This document shows positions 11,047 to 23,327 of a DNA stretch of 64,000 bases, one piece after another (the first letter of the stretch is position 1; every line of letters starts with the position of its first letter). The notes under the pieces are model-generated. The model did no database searches. It had not been told where the DNA came from and worked only from the letters and a program-made list of their open reading frames with translations. The DNA is from Leucocoprinus leucothites (taxonomy: Eukaryota > Basidiomycota > Agaricomycetes > Agaricales > Agaricaceae): positions 1,302,001-1,366,000 of the forward strand of contig JAACJO010000008.1 in NCBI GenBank assembly GCA_013368445.1, written 5' to 3'. A program made the position numbers and the translations under genes.

Positions 11047-12972
11047 ATGCGCTCGCTGCTCTCGTTTTCATTGACTAGCACCCTGGTCGCCTGCGCCGTT
11101 GCGCAGTCCATCGGACTACTCGTACCTACTCAGCAGGGCGATGTACAGGGGACACTTATTAACCCCTCTGTCAGGCAATTCCTTGGTATCCCATATGCAA
11201 CTGCCGAACGCTGGACTGTCCCAAAGCTTCCGATGAAGCGAAGTGATACACTCATAGCTGATACATATAGCGACTCGTGTATCCAGCAGGGTACCCCGGC
11301 CAATCTGGAGTATATGAAACTGACTGCGGCACTGGTTCCGAACGTGACGGAATCCGAAGACTGCTTGAGCGTCAACATTTGGACCCCAAGCACGTCGAGA
11401 AAGCAAAGGACAGCCGTCATGATTTGGATATATGGTGGTGGCTTCAATTTCGGCACCGTAAGTAGATGTTGCTCTCACATAATTAAACGCTGAAAGATGA
11501 GCTTCTCTGTACAGAGTAACCTTCCAACTTATGACGGTCAATTCCTTGTGCGGGATAATGACGATGTCACTGTCGTCACGTTCAACTACAGGTTGAACAT
11601 CTTTGGTCAACCCAATGCACCGCAACTAGCGAATTCGACAACCGATTCTCAGAACTTCGGGCTCTTGGATATCCATGCCGCTGTTAACTGGGTACATGAC
11701 AACATTGCCAACTTTGGTGGTGATCCAGATCGCATCATCCTCTTCGGTCAGAGCGCAGGCGGGGCCGCGACAGATGCATACACTTTTGCTCATCCAAATG
11801 ATACCATCGTTAAAGGTAAATACACGAAATCTAACTTTGCAAGCAGCTCACCTCTTCTCTCTAGGAGTAATTCAGCAATCTGGCAGGTTGGTAGATCATA
11901 TTATATGCCTCAGCCGAGTCCGAAACTCACGGGCGTACCGCGTATCAGTATCTCCGGAAATCACTTTGCCCAGCTTCTACCAGGAATTGACCCGGCCACG
12001 TGGAACAATGTCTCTGCTGTAGTTGGGTGTGGAACTAGTAAGGAGTCCGACCCTTCTGGTTGGACATATCTTTCAACTCGGTTATTCATATAATAGATCC
12101 TGATGACGCGCAACTGGAGTGCATGAAAAAGGTCCCCGGCAGAACATTGGAAGATGCGGTGGTCAGTACTAATGCCGCCTTCAACCTAGTCCCAGATAGT
12201 AAGCATTCTTATATCTTTACGCGCCCTCTAGACTCATTTTTTCCAGATATCACGAACTTCAGTGACACCCCAGAACGAGCCGCCGCTGGAAACTTCCTCC
12301 AAGTTCCCCTACTTGTCGGCAGCACACAACACGAAGCGGATATTCTGATTGCCGGACAGTTCCTTCTGTCACCCCTAGGTTTCGCACCTCCCCTCGTGAC
12401 AGAACTGGCAGCAGACTTGTTGACCGAGGTAGGTTGCTTCTCAGCTTAAGAACGATGAACTAATGCTCAAAGCATTCGTAGCTTAGCTTCACTTGCTCCG
12501 CTAATGTAACCGCTCAAAATCGCTTGAACGCTGGAGTCCCAACCTGGAGGTACCAGTATCAAGGTACATACTCAATACATACACAACCAGCATATTCTTA
12601 CTCTATCTTCTAGCGGTCTTCCGTGACATATCTACCCGCCCCTATCTACGCGCATGGCACGGGTCTGATTTGCCTATCGTCTTCGGAACGTACAACCAAA
12701 GTGTGGAGATCCCCAAGACACCCGAAGAAATTGCACTCTCCAACTATATGCAGAATGCTTGGGTCGCCTTTGCCCGAGATCCCCAGGAGGGTTTACTGAA
12801 CTTCGGTTGGCCAAACTACAGTCCTGCTTCACAAAGTCTTATACAGTTAGGCAACTTCTATAACCTGAGTAGCGCAACCTTCGGAAATGCGGCAGAGGTC
12901 GATTTCGCCTGTGCAAGAGCCGAGACTCTAGCGGCCATCTCTGCACAAGTGAACGATCTCCTCACTTTCTAA
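11047..12972 (+). CDS. Secreted type-B carboxylesterase/lipase
   Basis: This is an extracellular alpha/beta-hydrolase of the carboxylesterase/cholinesterase family, hydrolysing ester substrates that cannot be specified. The N-terminus is a signal peptide (MRSLLSFSLTSTLVACAVA). Family marks are FLGIPYA, EDCLSVNIWTP, the oxyanion-hole IYGGGFNFG, and the nucleophile elbow FGQSAGG, where the more common GESAG has Gln in place of Glu. The catalytic acid is in STQHEAD and the catalytic histidine in AWHGSDLPIVFG. At least eight exons join in frame. One needs the weak donor GTTGGT at about 11889 to give QQSGSISGNH; reading through instead would break the frame. Several N-glycosylation sites (NST, NDT, NVS, NVT) fit secretion. 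It is likely active. Confidence 0.9.
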
Positions 12973-13060
12973 TCTCAGGTCACCCTAACGGAGAGGCCGA
13001 GGTACAGGACAAATTTCGTTACTATATACCACACACACAGATACATTGTTAGAAACTTGC

Positions 13061-14904
13061 TCATAACTCGAGAATGCGATTGATATTATTCAAGAATTCT
13101 TTCTCCGCTTGAGGCGCCAAGGGTGGTGCTTCGAACTTCTCAAAACCGAGTGCACGCCTTCCCTCGGCAGAACTGACGTCCTTGGCAGATCCTCGACCGG
13201 TGCACTTGGATTCACCCTCACCTCCGGGGAAGTCGCTGAGGATACTGTCAGCCACAGGCAATCATGATAAGAAGGAAACGTACGGAGCAGGAAGACCAGC
13301 AACAAAGTTGTTGCGTTGATCACGCAGATAGTGAGCGCTTCGTCGCTCGAGTCAGAAGTGCTACATACATCATTTCAAGAAGACTAGCTCACTTGTGAAG
13401 AGTCAAAGGGACGGCAGGGATATAAAATACCGATGAATCGCCAAGACCATGGTGTTGACCTTCCACTGCATGAACGACATCACAGTGCCCTTAGAATACA
13501 CAAGTCAGCTATCATGTTTAGTCCGTTGAGAGCGTAGAACATCTCACAATAGACCTGATCACCGGGCTCAACCTTCGGAAGAGAAACCATAGTTTTGTCC
13601 AGCCGGAGGTGAGGATGAGATTTTACGTTCAACTCTTGTGTCTTGCCAATGCTGCTGCCAGGGAAACGTGAGCCATCAAGGTCTAGCTCCCAATCCTCGA
13701 ATTTCAAGGAGTCTGAACGAGGGTTCTTGGGGCGGAAGAAAGGTCGAAGGATGATATAAGGTGAAGCAATGGATAGATTGGGGAGAATTTGAAGAGTGCC
13801 TTCGCCGGGTCCGGTGGATGACAGTGCAGTCCAGCCTTGCCATGGACGGAAGATTGAGCATGCATTGCTGAAAAAGAATAAGCACAGCACGATTTATGGG
13901 GTAAATCAATACATACGGGACATTGTAGAGATCACTCTTGACACTAATTCTTGGTGTGGCGTCAAACGGATCGTGATGCCTCCAGTGATTCCCGCCTTTG
14001 AGAATATTACTAAAAACTGTCCTGAAGCCAGGATCCTCCCATCGTTCGACAGAACCACCATCAATATGAGGGCCAAGAGTGAACTTTGCGTCTCCTGGTT
14101 GTCTTATCCTAAGGCGGTCGTAGTAAGAGATAGGAGTGTCGAGTCTGACTTGATCAGGGGATGATGTATGCCAAAGAGAAAGCATGAATTTATGAGTGTT
14201 TATGAGGCCGGGATGTGTTCGAGCGAGAGTTTGGCCAACGGAATTGTAGATCTCGAAAACTTGGATGTTGTCTTCGGGAAATCCTGTGAAGGGGGATGAG
14301 GTTTTGCTTTTCAAGACAGGGTAGAGATTTCAAAATGTACGGGCCTTTGATACGACCGAAGTTAGCTGCGGCATAGTCTCTGATCTGCTGCTTCCACCCC
14401 AGGGCTTCCTGTATTCCATAGTAAGCAGTAGAACCATTTCCCAGAACATGCAGATACCGACCTCCTGGGGTACAGCTCCGGTGATAATGACCGTTCCTAC
14501 TTGCTTGATATGGTCAATTTGTGCTTGACTCACTTGACCGGATTTAATATCTTCATATGACACTCTAGTGACTAACTAACGCTGGGCGTTAAGATGATTA
14601 TAATCAATAACGGGGGGCGCCTCAAACATACGGTATTTCCTTTCTCCATAATTTCTGCGACGGTTCCCTCAAGCTCGCTTAAGACCTCCCGCCAGCTCTC
14701 TACCATTTCATCCTTAAAGATCTCCTTCTTCAACGTTGCAAATCGGTCGGGCAATGCAGCATGCTCTTCTCCAGGCGTTAGAGTGGTGAAAATGGCGGAT
14801 ATTGTGCCTTCATCTTTTGGTTGTCGTTTAACTGGCGCAGCTGTTGCTAGTCGCCTAGAAAGTATCGGCGAAGCACGTCTGATATGGCGCGAGAGGGAAT
14901 ACAT
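13061..14904 (-). CDS. DUF1479 (YbiU-like) oxygenase-fold protein with mitochondrial-type leader
   Basis: This belongs to the DUF1479 family, which resembles Fe(II)/2-oxoglutarate oxygenases; the substrate is unknown. Several short introns are removed. The ATG at 14904 starts a basic, hydroxylated leader (MYSLSRHIRRASPILSRRLA) typical of mitochondrial import. The body follows with VSYEDIKSGQVSQAQIDHIK, VGTVIITGAVPQE and GFPEDNIQVFEIYNSVGQ. The probable metal site is HID in TLGPHIDGGSVERWEDP plus the distal histidine in WHCDVVHAVEGQHHG. The second motif appears only after removing an intron that splits VYW. It ends in a conserved DFPGGEGE and a helical tail. The fold and metal residues are inference from motif shape; the family call is strong. 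Confidence 0.88.
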
Positions 14905-16436
14905 GTTGAGAAAGGTGCGGAGAAGAAACAATTAAGCCTCAAAACCTCAAAAAGGGCTGGTGGAGTCACTGCGAGAGGGCCGTGGTTTTATACGCCTGGA
15001 AATGCCCTTTCCCTAATCTTCTTTTCCAGAGAAGCCGCATTCAATCAATTCAATTAGTAGGATGACTGTGGGTAGGAACAGGCCTGGAGAGCTAGAGGCT
15101 AATAGAAAACATGGGGTTAAGCATCTTTTCCTGATCCACGAGCCCCAGTTCTGCGATATAGTTTTTCCGAAGTTTTTCCGACAGTGTTGGTTTCGGCACT
15201 GCTTACTGGAACTTACTTTGCAGAATGCGCCACGGAAGGAAAATGTTAGGAGAGCTTGAGTCATCTTGTTATGGCCATTGCACGAACATTGTACGACATC
15301 TATCACTCGTTGGTACTGAGACAAAAAGCAAGACCTAACTTTGAATTTGGCGCCTGTTTAGAGTTGCCCACTTATTCAGATCCACAACGTGACCACTCAA
15401 ATTCTCCGAGGTATCTCCGCTCCATCATTGAAGTGTGCACATCATATTCCATGCTAAAGGCTTGCAATCGTTATCGCATGTAATTGTATATTTTGAACTG
15501 TATAAGTATTGATAGACCCATCTAGCATCTACATGGGTCTGACTCAATGATGCATACCAACTAAAGAGAGGGTAGTCATGGGAGGAAGTCGGGAGGCGAG
15601 GAAACAATCAAGACGAGCGGGGGGAGTCATCCTCTTGGGCGGAATCTTTCAGATGGATATTAGCAGCATCGTGGGCCCGGCTTCTGCCACACACAAGTAG
15701 CTCAAGTGAATGGTTAAAACAACCTCGCTGGGATAACCGATTTTCCTCGGTACTTCTTCTGTTTAAGAAAGCAGCAATACGGACACTGGCTAAAGATCCA
15801 TTTGGATCTATAACCTGACTGACAAGATTGATCCGCCAGCACTGTTCGATCCGGTGAAACAACAGCCTGAGTGTAAAGTTTACGAGGAGTGGGGATTGAA
15901 GGCAGCTGTTGCTATATACTAGAATATCTATATACTTGCCTTCGTGCATGCTATATCGGTAATAACGGATTTAGAGGATTTGCGATCAAGCGAGTTGCAC
16001 GTTGGACATCGACTCGGTACTCCGCTTGTTATTGGGTAAGTCGCTTGGTCCAAGAAGTTCAGCAGGCTCCGCGAAGCGCGGCCATGAGCCAAGGCCAATA
16101 ACTAGGTCTGGTGGCTAAGGTTGCATAGCTTTGTTGTGCATACAAGGAGTTTCGAGTGGCCCAGTTTTATTCAAACGGCAGTTACCGCTATCACTCCGCG
16201 AACGAAGCGGGGTAACTAACTTGAAACAGGCTAATTGATGCTTCGTGTTCGAGGGAATGGCGCCCATGAGTTTAGTCTGTGAAGATATGAAGATGAAAGT
16301 AGGGGTGCTGAGCAACAGAGGCCTTGAGCCTGATTAGCTGAACTGACCGAGGCCAGGACGGACAAGAGGCGAAGAGGACAATCAATGCCAAGGAAGCCTG
16401 TGTTATAAATAGAACATTATAATATATTGATCGCAT
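14905..16436. other. Long intergenic region
   Basis: About 1.5 kb without a supportable gene. Many short frames exist on both strands, but none has motifs or introns in good context. A near-duplicate short run (GTTTTTCCGAAGTTTTTCCGA) lies near 15164. A TATAAATA box sits at about 16404 upstream of the first sulfate permease. Confidence 0.4.
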
Positions 16437-16469
16437 TTACCGGCGTGAGAAGGGTTCTCCGTCACAGCT
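16404..16469 (+). promoter_or_regulatory. Promoter of SulP copy 1: TATA box plus duplicated element
   Basis: TATAAATA lies near 16404. The block at 16437-16469, with core GGCGTGAGAAGGGTTCTCC then GTCAC, recurs with few changes at 20137-20171 upstream of copy 2. In both copies it lies about 80 bp before the homologous ATG. Its retention outside the coding region suggests a functional site or a recent duplication. Confidence 0.55.
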
Positions 16470-16619
16470 AAAAATAAATAGCAAATTGACATCGGACCTC
16501 TTCGTCAGCGCCATTGCACCTCGGGAGTACATATATCTAACCTAGGATGCCTTTCAATTGAAAAAGCTCACTTGCTCCTCGACTATTTCGAGGCCAATTA
16601 CTTTTCAACCTCGTCACTC

Positions 16620-19376
16620 ATGGGTATCGACACGACCATGGCTCAGGAGGAGGAACGAACCGCCCTGTTGGACGCTGAGTCTAATCGAAGAAGCTATAGC
16701 GGAGCGAGCACACCTACCCTCAGTATGTGCATCTTCCTATGTCATTTCTTACATTCGAGAGCGTCGAAACCTCTGCCCCTCTTTATTCCTCACTTCTTCA
16801 TAATCAGCCAAGCTGGACAAATTTCGTTGACCATTACCTTTACAGGATTTGAATCTGAAAAGGAGACCTCGGTGCTCGTTAGACGAGTAAAATACTATAT
16901 ACCCTCTCTCTCATGGATACCCAACTACTCGTTCGACCTGTCAGTTTTCATTCATTGATTTCGTTCTTCCACTGATGTGAAATCAATACCAGGCTTGGTG
17001 GCGACGTTCTTGCCGGTCTGACGGTGTCTTCAATGCTCATTCCACAGTCCGTCAGTTATGCAACCTCTCTTGCGAGACTCAGTCCGGTTACGGGTTTGGT
17101 ACGTCCCGGAGACCAGAGTGCTGGCTTCTATAACCCAGCGTTTCAGGGCTGACCTTCGATTTTGTTCTTTTAGATAGCAGCCTCCATCCCTGGCATTGTT
17201 TATGCTTTTCTTGGGACATCAAAACATCTGAACGTAGCACCTGAGGCGCCGGCAAGTCTACTACTTGGTCAAGCAGTCGCAAGTGTGATCCGTGACTACG
17301 GAGATGGACAGAATTTCACGGAGTTGGGTTTGACGGTCGCCACTGCAATAACGCTCCAGGTATGCAAGCTTCTTTGGTTGCATTTGCTAATGATTATGGG
17401 CTCATCTCGTCCACATGCGCACTGTAGGCTGGCCTTATCCAGTTTCTTCTTGGGTTCTTCCGCCTAGGGTTCATTGATGTCGTGCTCAGCAGGGCGCTAC
17501 TACGGGGTTTCATTACCGCCGTTGCCATCGTCGTCATGGCGTAGGTCCAAACTTTAATCCTGACCCGGGGTGCCGCTGATGTTCCTGCCATAGTGAACAG
17601 CTTATTCCAATGTTCGGTTTGACAAAACTCATGCATGAAGTTGATCCACACACAACTGTGGAGAAGATTCTCTTTCTGTGTGAATACACATTGACGCACG
17701 CGAATTGGTTGACCACCGCGGTTAGCTTTGGGGCTTTATCTGCGCTGATCGCACTGCGCTTCATCAAGAATCAATTTAAACAATACTGGTTCATTTACCG
17801 GCTCCCTGAAGTTCTAATCGTCGTCATTGCTTCCACTAGTACGTTCTGACATACTTCAGCATTTCAATGACACAATCCTGATGCAACTCCAGTTATGTCT
17901 GCTTATTGCGGATGGCACGAGGAGGGAGTGGACGTCCTTGGTTCTGTTTCAGTGACGACAGGAGACTCGTTCTTCGTCTTCCCCTTCAACAGCACGATCC
18001 TTAAATTTGCGCACCGAACCACATCCACTGCTGTGTAAGTCCTCTTCCCTGGCATCGTTTAGCGGTAGTTTCCTGATAAGCAATTAGCATCATTTCCATT
18101 GCAGGCTTCCTAGACAGCATCGTCGCAGCCAAGCAGAATGCGGCTATATTCGGTTACTCTATCAGTCCTAACCGTGAACTTGTCGCTGTGGGAATGGCTA
18201 ATGTCGCTGGTGCATTCATTCCCGGGACACTCCCTGCCTTTGGTTCTATTACACGGTCGCGCATGAACGGAGATGTCGGAGGTCGCACTCAAGTGGCGTC
18301 TTTCGTATGCTCTGGAGTTGTGCTGCTCGCTACGTTCGTGTTTTTGCCATGGATGTACCATCTCCCCAAGTGTGTTCTTGCTGTTGTGTGAGTCTACCAT
18401 TTTGCCATGTTCACTGTCAGATGCTCATTGGCCCGACTAGTATTACCTTGATTGTCTACTCTCTGCTTGAAGAAGCACCCCCTGATATCATTTACTACTG
18501 GAGGTCCGTTTTCGTCACTGGCCCTTTGAGTGCATTGAATGTTGATCCAATGCAATAGAATGAGCGCTTGGATCGATTTCGGTCTAATGGGCTTGACGTT
18601 GTTCCTTTCAATCTTCTACACCTTGGAAATTGGGATCACCGTCAGCCTAATTGTTTCTCTGCTCCTTGTGGTCCGTCGCTCTTCAAAGACAAGGATGAAC
18701 ATTCTGGTAAGCCATCTCAACACTCTCATAACCCTCTTTTATTGACTACTTGCAGGGGCGTGTTCCCGGAACTGACCGATGGAGGCCCTTGAACGAGGAT
18801 CCTGAGGTCGAAGAGGACGTTCCAGGTGCTCTTGTTGTTCGTATCAGAGAGAACTTGGACTTTGCCAATACGGCCCAGCTCAAAGGTGCGTTTCATGAAA
18901 GCAGTGGTAAGAACATGCATTGATTGAATCATTATCATAGATCGTCTACGCCGCCTGGAACTGTATGGCCCTCACAAGACCCACCCATCTGAGGCACCAC
19001 GCAGACAAGAGCCGACTGTGATTGTTTTCCACATGGCTGACGTTGACAAGTGTGACGCCTCGTGAGTGACTGTTCGCAGATTCTTGTGGTTTACTATACT
19101 GACTTTATGAAATGTAGTGCATTGCAGATCTTTTATGAGCTCCTTGAGGAATACAAGGTATGGAACCTCACTCTCCTCGCACATTGAGCACACATTGATG
19201 TTTTCTTCCGTCGCTAGTCCCGCGGTGTTAGCCTCTTCATCACTCACCTCAGGAGTAAACAACAAGAAAAATTTATGAAGGCTGGTATCTGGGACCTCTT
19301 AGGTGCAGATGCTTTCCGACAGACGGTCGCTGATGCTATCGCCATTGTTGAAGCTTCCAATACCAATCAATATTAG
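16620..19376 (+). CDS. SulP/SLC26 sulfate permease with STAS domain, tandem copy 1
   Basis: A plasma-membrane or organellar sulfate/anion transporter. About a dozen short introns are removed. After a hydrophilic N-terminus (TALLDAESNRR) come the SulP marks: YIPSLSWIPNYSFDLGGDVL, AGLTVSSMLIPQSVSYA, NVAPEAPASLLLG, VVLSRALLRGFITAVAIVV, SIAGFLDSIVAAKQNA, GTLPAFGSITRSRMNGDVGG and LLATFVFLPWMYHLPKCVL. The C-terminal STAS domain contains VIVFHMADVDKCDASALQIF and ends in GIWDLLGADAF. The ATG homologous to the copy-2 start lies at 16547 but is followed by an in-frame TGA four codons later, and it is out of frame with the body. I therefore start at the internal ATG 16620, costing about 27 residues relative to copy 2. 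Exon limits near 18390-18450 are uncertain. Confidence 0.9.
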
Positions 19377-20136
19377 GTTTTTTATAGAGCATTGCGAGTG
19401 GTGGAGGATGCACTCCGTGCCGTGAATAACGCTCTACAAGCTCTCGATGCTTTGATTATTTGTTTGAATGGTCCCGGATAGAAACTGGATAGAACAGTAC
19501 ACCACCACGTATTTTGATGATACCGTGCATTAATTGTATTTGTATTATTCAACACAAACTAAAATCGATATTTGTGGAACATTTGAATCTTTCCTCCGAA
19601 TTGACATGTAGCCAGCGTCGTAGCCATTAATGCAGTGATACATACACGAGGCTCGATAGATAGTGTAGGAACTCGAGCATAGGAATATGCCAATGTCGTT
19701 GGGATATAAAACTGGGCTTATCATCACGGCAAGCAGCTCCGATGTTATATGTTCAATAGATCATGTGCACCTTTACCCATCCCCACCAGTAGGTTACCCC
19801 CTGTTCATTCTGATGTCACTCGTGAGCTATCCCGCAAAGCTTCCCGCACAGAGAGTGATTTAGAAGGCATAGGTTGGACATGTGGACATGGAGCGGCGTC
19901 CCCACTGGCCTAATTTCAAGTCAACCGTGACAGAGGCTGTGGTCTTTCCTCCAGAAAGCGGAGTAGCAGACAGACTTCAATACATCATGCGCTCCCTAAA
20001 AAGTGTCCCAAAAGACGAGCTCGGAACACCAAGACATTGAATCTGACCAGGGGGCAAGATGACTAGAGGACGGTTGAAAACTTGAGAGGTCAGTGATAAA
20101 AATAGACCATCAGCGATCATCGATCATCGAGAGTCA
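19377..20136. other. Spacer between tandem sulfate permeases
   Basis: About 760 bp between the two SulP copies, holding the 3' UTR of copy 1 and the distal promoter of copy 2. A short ATCATCG/ATCGATC repeat lies near 20110-20130. No gene is visible. Confidence 0.4.
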
Positions 20137-20171
20137 TTTACAGGCGTGAGAAAGGTTTACCCGTCACGGCT
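20137..20171 (+). promoter_or_regulatory. Promoter element of SulP copy 2, duplicate of the one at copy 1
   Basis: The block reads GGCGTGAGAAAGGTTTACCC then GTCACGGCT and matches 16437-16469 apart from a few substitutions and one inserted base. It ends 82 bp before the ATG at 20253. Cross-copy conservation is the only evidence of function. Confidence 0.5.
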
Positions 20172-20252
20172 GGATCAAAATAATAGCAGCGGAAGCGGAC
20201 CACTTCCTCGGCCAGCCATACCACCTTGTGGGTACTTATAACCTACTCCAAG

Positions 20253-23101
20253 ATGCCGTCCACACCACGGCGCAATATTTCATTCCCCCACTTTCTCCCA
20301 GACAACTCTGAGGTCAATTCAACCTCCTCGCTCATGGGCATCGACGCCATCGCATCTCAGGCGGAGGAACGAACTGCTTTGTTGGACGTGGAATCCAGCC
20401 GGAGAGCTAACTACAGCGGTGCAACCACACCTACGCTCAGTATGTGTATTTTCATGTATTTTTTACTTGTTGGCGTCAATATTCTTTCTGTGCGCCCTCT
20501 TTGGGTGCCTCTCCATTCACTCATTCCTTTTTTGAACATTCCAATTGAAAAAAGTTGCTCATCAATATCTTTGCAGAGTCTGACTCCGGAAAAGACTCTT
20601 CAGTACTTGCAAGACGACTCAGATACTACATACCCTCTCTCGCATGGATACCCAACTACTCGTTCAATCTGTCAGTTCTCAGCTTTCATTCATATCGATT
20701 CCGTTCGTTCATTGATTCTTTAAATCCCTCAACACCAGGCTTGGTGGCGACATCCTTGCTGGTCTGACGGTTTCGTCAATGCTCATCCCGCAGTCTGTCA
20801 GTTATGCGACCTCTCTTGCGAAAATTAGTCCAGTCACAGGTTTGGTGCGTCTCTTCGGACGGAGCATCGGCTTCTAAAATCCTCCTGACCTTCGATTGCT
20901 GCCTGTCAGATATCGGCCTCTGTTCCAGGCATTGTTTATGCCCTCCTCGGAACTTCAAAGCAGCTGAACGTAGCACCTGAAGCGGCGACAAGCCTGCTGT
21001 TGGGACAAGCGATTGCGGATGTGCTCCGCAACCACGGAGATGGGACGAATGTAGCTGCGTTAGGTCTGACGGTCGCAACTGCAGTAACGCTCCAAGTGCG
21101 CAAGCTTCTATTCGCTATCGATTGCAGCTAACAATGCCCGCGTATACTTTTTAGGCTGGTCTTCTCCAGTTTCTCCTCGGATTCCTACACCTAGGCTTCA
21201 TTGATGTCGTACTCAGTCGGGCGCTATTGCGTGGGTTTATTACCGGTGTCGCTGTCGTCATCATGGTGTACGTCTAAATTTTAATATCGTTTGAAGTAAT
21301 GCTGATATTCCTGCTTTAGTGAACAACTTATTCCAATGTTTGGCCTGACAAAGCTCATGCATCAGGTTGATCCACAAACGACGGTGGAGAAGATTATTTT
21401 CCTGTGTGAATACACGTTGTCTCATGCCAACAGGCTGACCACCGCGGTCAGCTTCGGGGCATTATTCACGCTGATTGCTTTGCGCTTTATCAAGAACCAG
21501 TTTAAACGATACTGGTTCATTTATCGGCTTCCTGAAGTGCTTATCGTTGTCATTGCTTCTACTAGTGCGTTCTAGTGTTTCTTCGGTATATCAATAATCG
21601 GATGCTGACGAAATTCCAGTAATATCCGCTCGCTGCGGATGGCATGAGAAGGGAGTGGACGTCCTTGGATCTGTCTCGGTCACGACGGGCGGCTCGTTCT
21701 TCGTCTTTCCCTTTAACAGTACAATCATCAAGTATGCACACCGAACTACATCCACTGCCGTGTAAGCCTTTTCCGTACATCGTTTAGGAGTACTTTCCTG
21801 ACAAGCAATTAGCATTATTTCTATCGCAGGCTTCCTAGACAGCATCGTCGCGGCCAAGCAGAATGCGGCCATATTCGGCTACTCGATCAGCCCTAACCGT
21901 GAGCTTGTAGCCCTCGGAGCGGCAAACGTTGCCGGTGCATTCATTCCCGGAACACTCCCTGCTTTCGGCTCCATCACACGTTCGCGCATCAATGGAGATG
22001 TCGGAGGCCGAACTCAGATGGCGTCTCTCGTCTGCTCTGGGGTCGTGTTACTTGCCACTTTCGTATTTTTGCCATGGATGTATCATCTGCCCAAGTGTGT
22101 CCTTGCTGTCGTGTGGGTCTACTTTTACCGTTCTCCATACCTGTCGCTCATAAGTCCCGATAGAATCACACTAGTCATTTTCTCTCTACTTGCAGAAACC
22201 CCTCATGATGTGATTTACTACTGGAGGTTTGTTCCCATCCACTCTTTAAGATAGGATTGCATTCTGATTCAAGGACAACAGTATGGGTGCATGGATTGAC
22301 TTCGGTCTTTTGAGCTTGACCTTCTTCCTTTCAATCTTATATAATGTTGAAGTTGGTATCATCGTCAGTTTGATCATCTCGCTGCTCCTCGTGGTTCGTC
22401 GCTCTTCCAAGACGAGGATGACTATTCTGGTGAGTCATTTTAACACTCTGGCGTTCCTGTTTCATTGACCACCTCTAGGGTCGTGTTCCCGGGACTGATC
22501 GATGGAGGCCTGTGAATGAGGATCCTGAACTCGAAGATGATATTCCAGGTGCTCTCGTCGTGCGTATCAGGGAGAACCTGGACTTTGCCAATACAGCTCA
22601 GCTTAAAGGTATGTTTTCATTCGAAGGAATACTAGGATTTATATTGAATGGGCCACCGTCTCAGAACGACTACGGCGCCTAGAATTGTATGGGCCTCACA
22701 AGACTCATCCTTCCGAGGCACCACGCAGACAAGAGACGACGGTCATTGTTTTCCACATGGCTGACGTCGATAACTGTGACGCCTCGTGAGTGTCTGGTTG
22801 CAAACTTCTGTGATCCCTCCACTGACACCGTTAATATACAGTGCGCTGCAGATTTTCTATGAACTCCTCGAGGAATACAAGGTAAGGAACCTCGTTTACT
22901 CTAGATTACAACGATCATGGGTTTACACTATCCCTTTACTAGTCCCGCGGCGTTAGTCTTTTTATTACCCACCTCAAGAACAAGCCACAGCAAAAGTTCA
23001 TAAAGGCTGGCATCTGGGACCTCCTAGGTGCAGATGCGTTCCGGCAGACGGTTGCTGATGCAATCGCCATTGTTGAGGCTTCCAATACCAGCCGGCCCTA
23101 A
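20253..23101 (+). CDS. SulP/SLC26 sulfate permease with STAS domain, tandem copy 2
   Basis: This is the paralogue of the upstream permease, with introns at the same positions and the same motifs: YIPSLAWIPNYSFNL, GLTVSSMLIPQSVSYA, NVAPEAATSLLLG, IISIAGFLDSIVAAKQNA, GTLPAFGSITRSRINGDVGG and the STAS segment VIVFHMADVDNCDASALQIF. Unlike copy 1, the N-terminus is open from the ATG at 20253 (MPSTPRRNISFPHFLPD) through to the shared MGIDAIASQAEERTALLD. It ends NTSRP. Sulfate uptake fits the family; different N-termini might give different trafficking or regulation (inference). The exon joint around 22115-22190 is not fully certain. Confidence 0.92.
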
Positions 23102-23327
23102 ACTCTCCACATAGAGGAATGAACGGTAAACGATATATCCTGATGCTATCATGCATTTTACCCTACATGCTTTCGATTTCTTGACTGCTTGCTTAGTATA
23201 TGGTTCCTGGATCACATTTGGATAGAACGGTAGATCCTCGCGTATTTTGATGACCCTGTATATTGATTTGATTGTACATATTACCACCTTTACCATCACG
23301 TATTTACCCTAGATCTCCTAGAATCAA

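Noticed and set aside
11889..11951. Frame break in the carboxylesterase suggesting a pseudogene
   Set aside because: Removing an intron with donor GTTGGT and acceptor ATCAG restores QQSGSISGNH exactly, so it is a weak-donor intron rather than a mutation.
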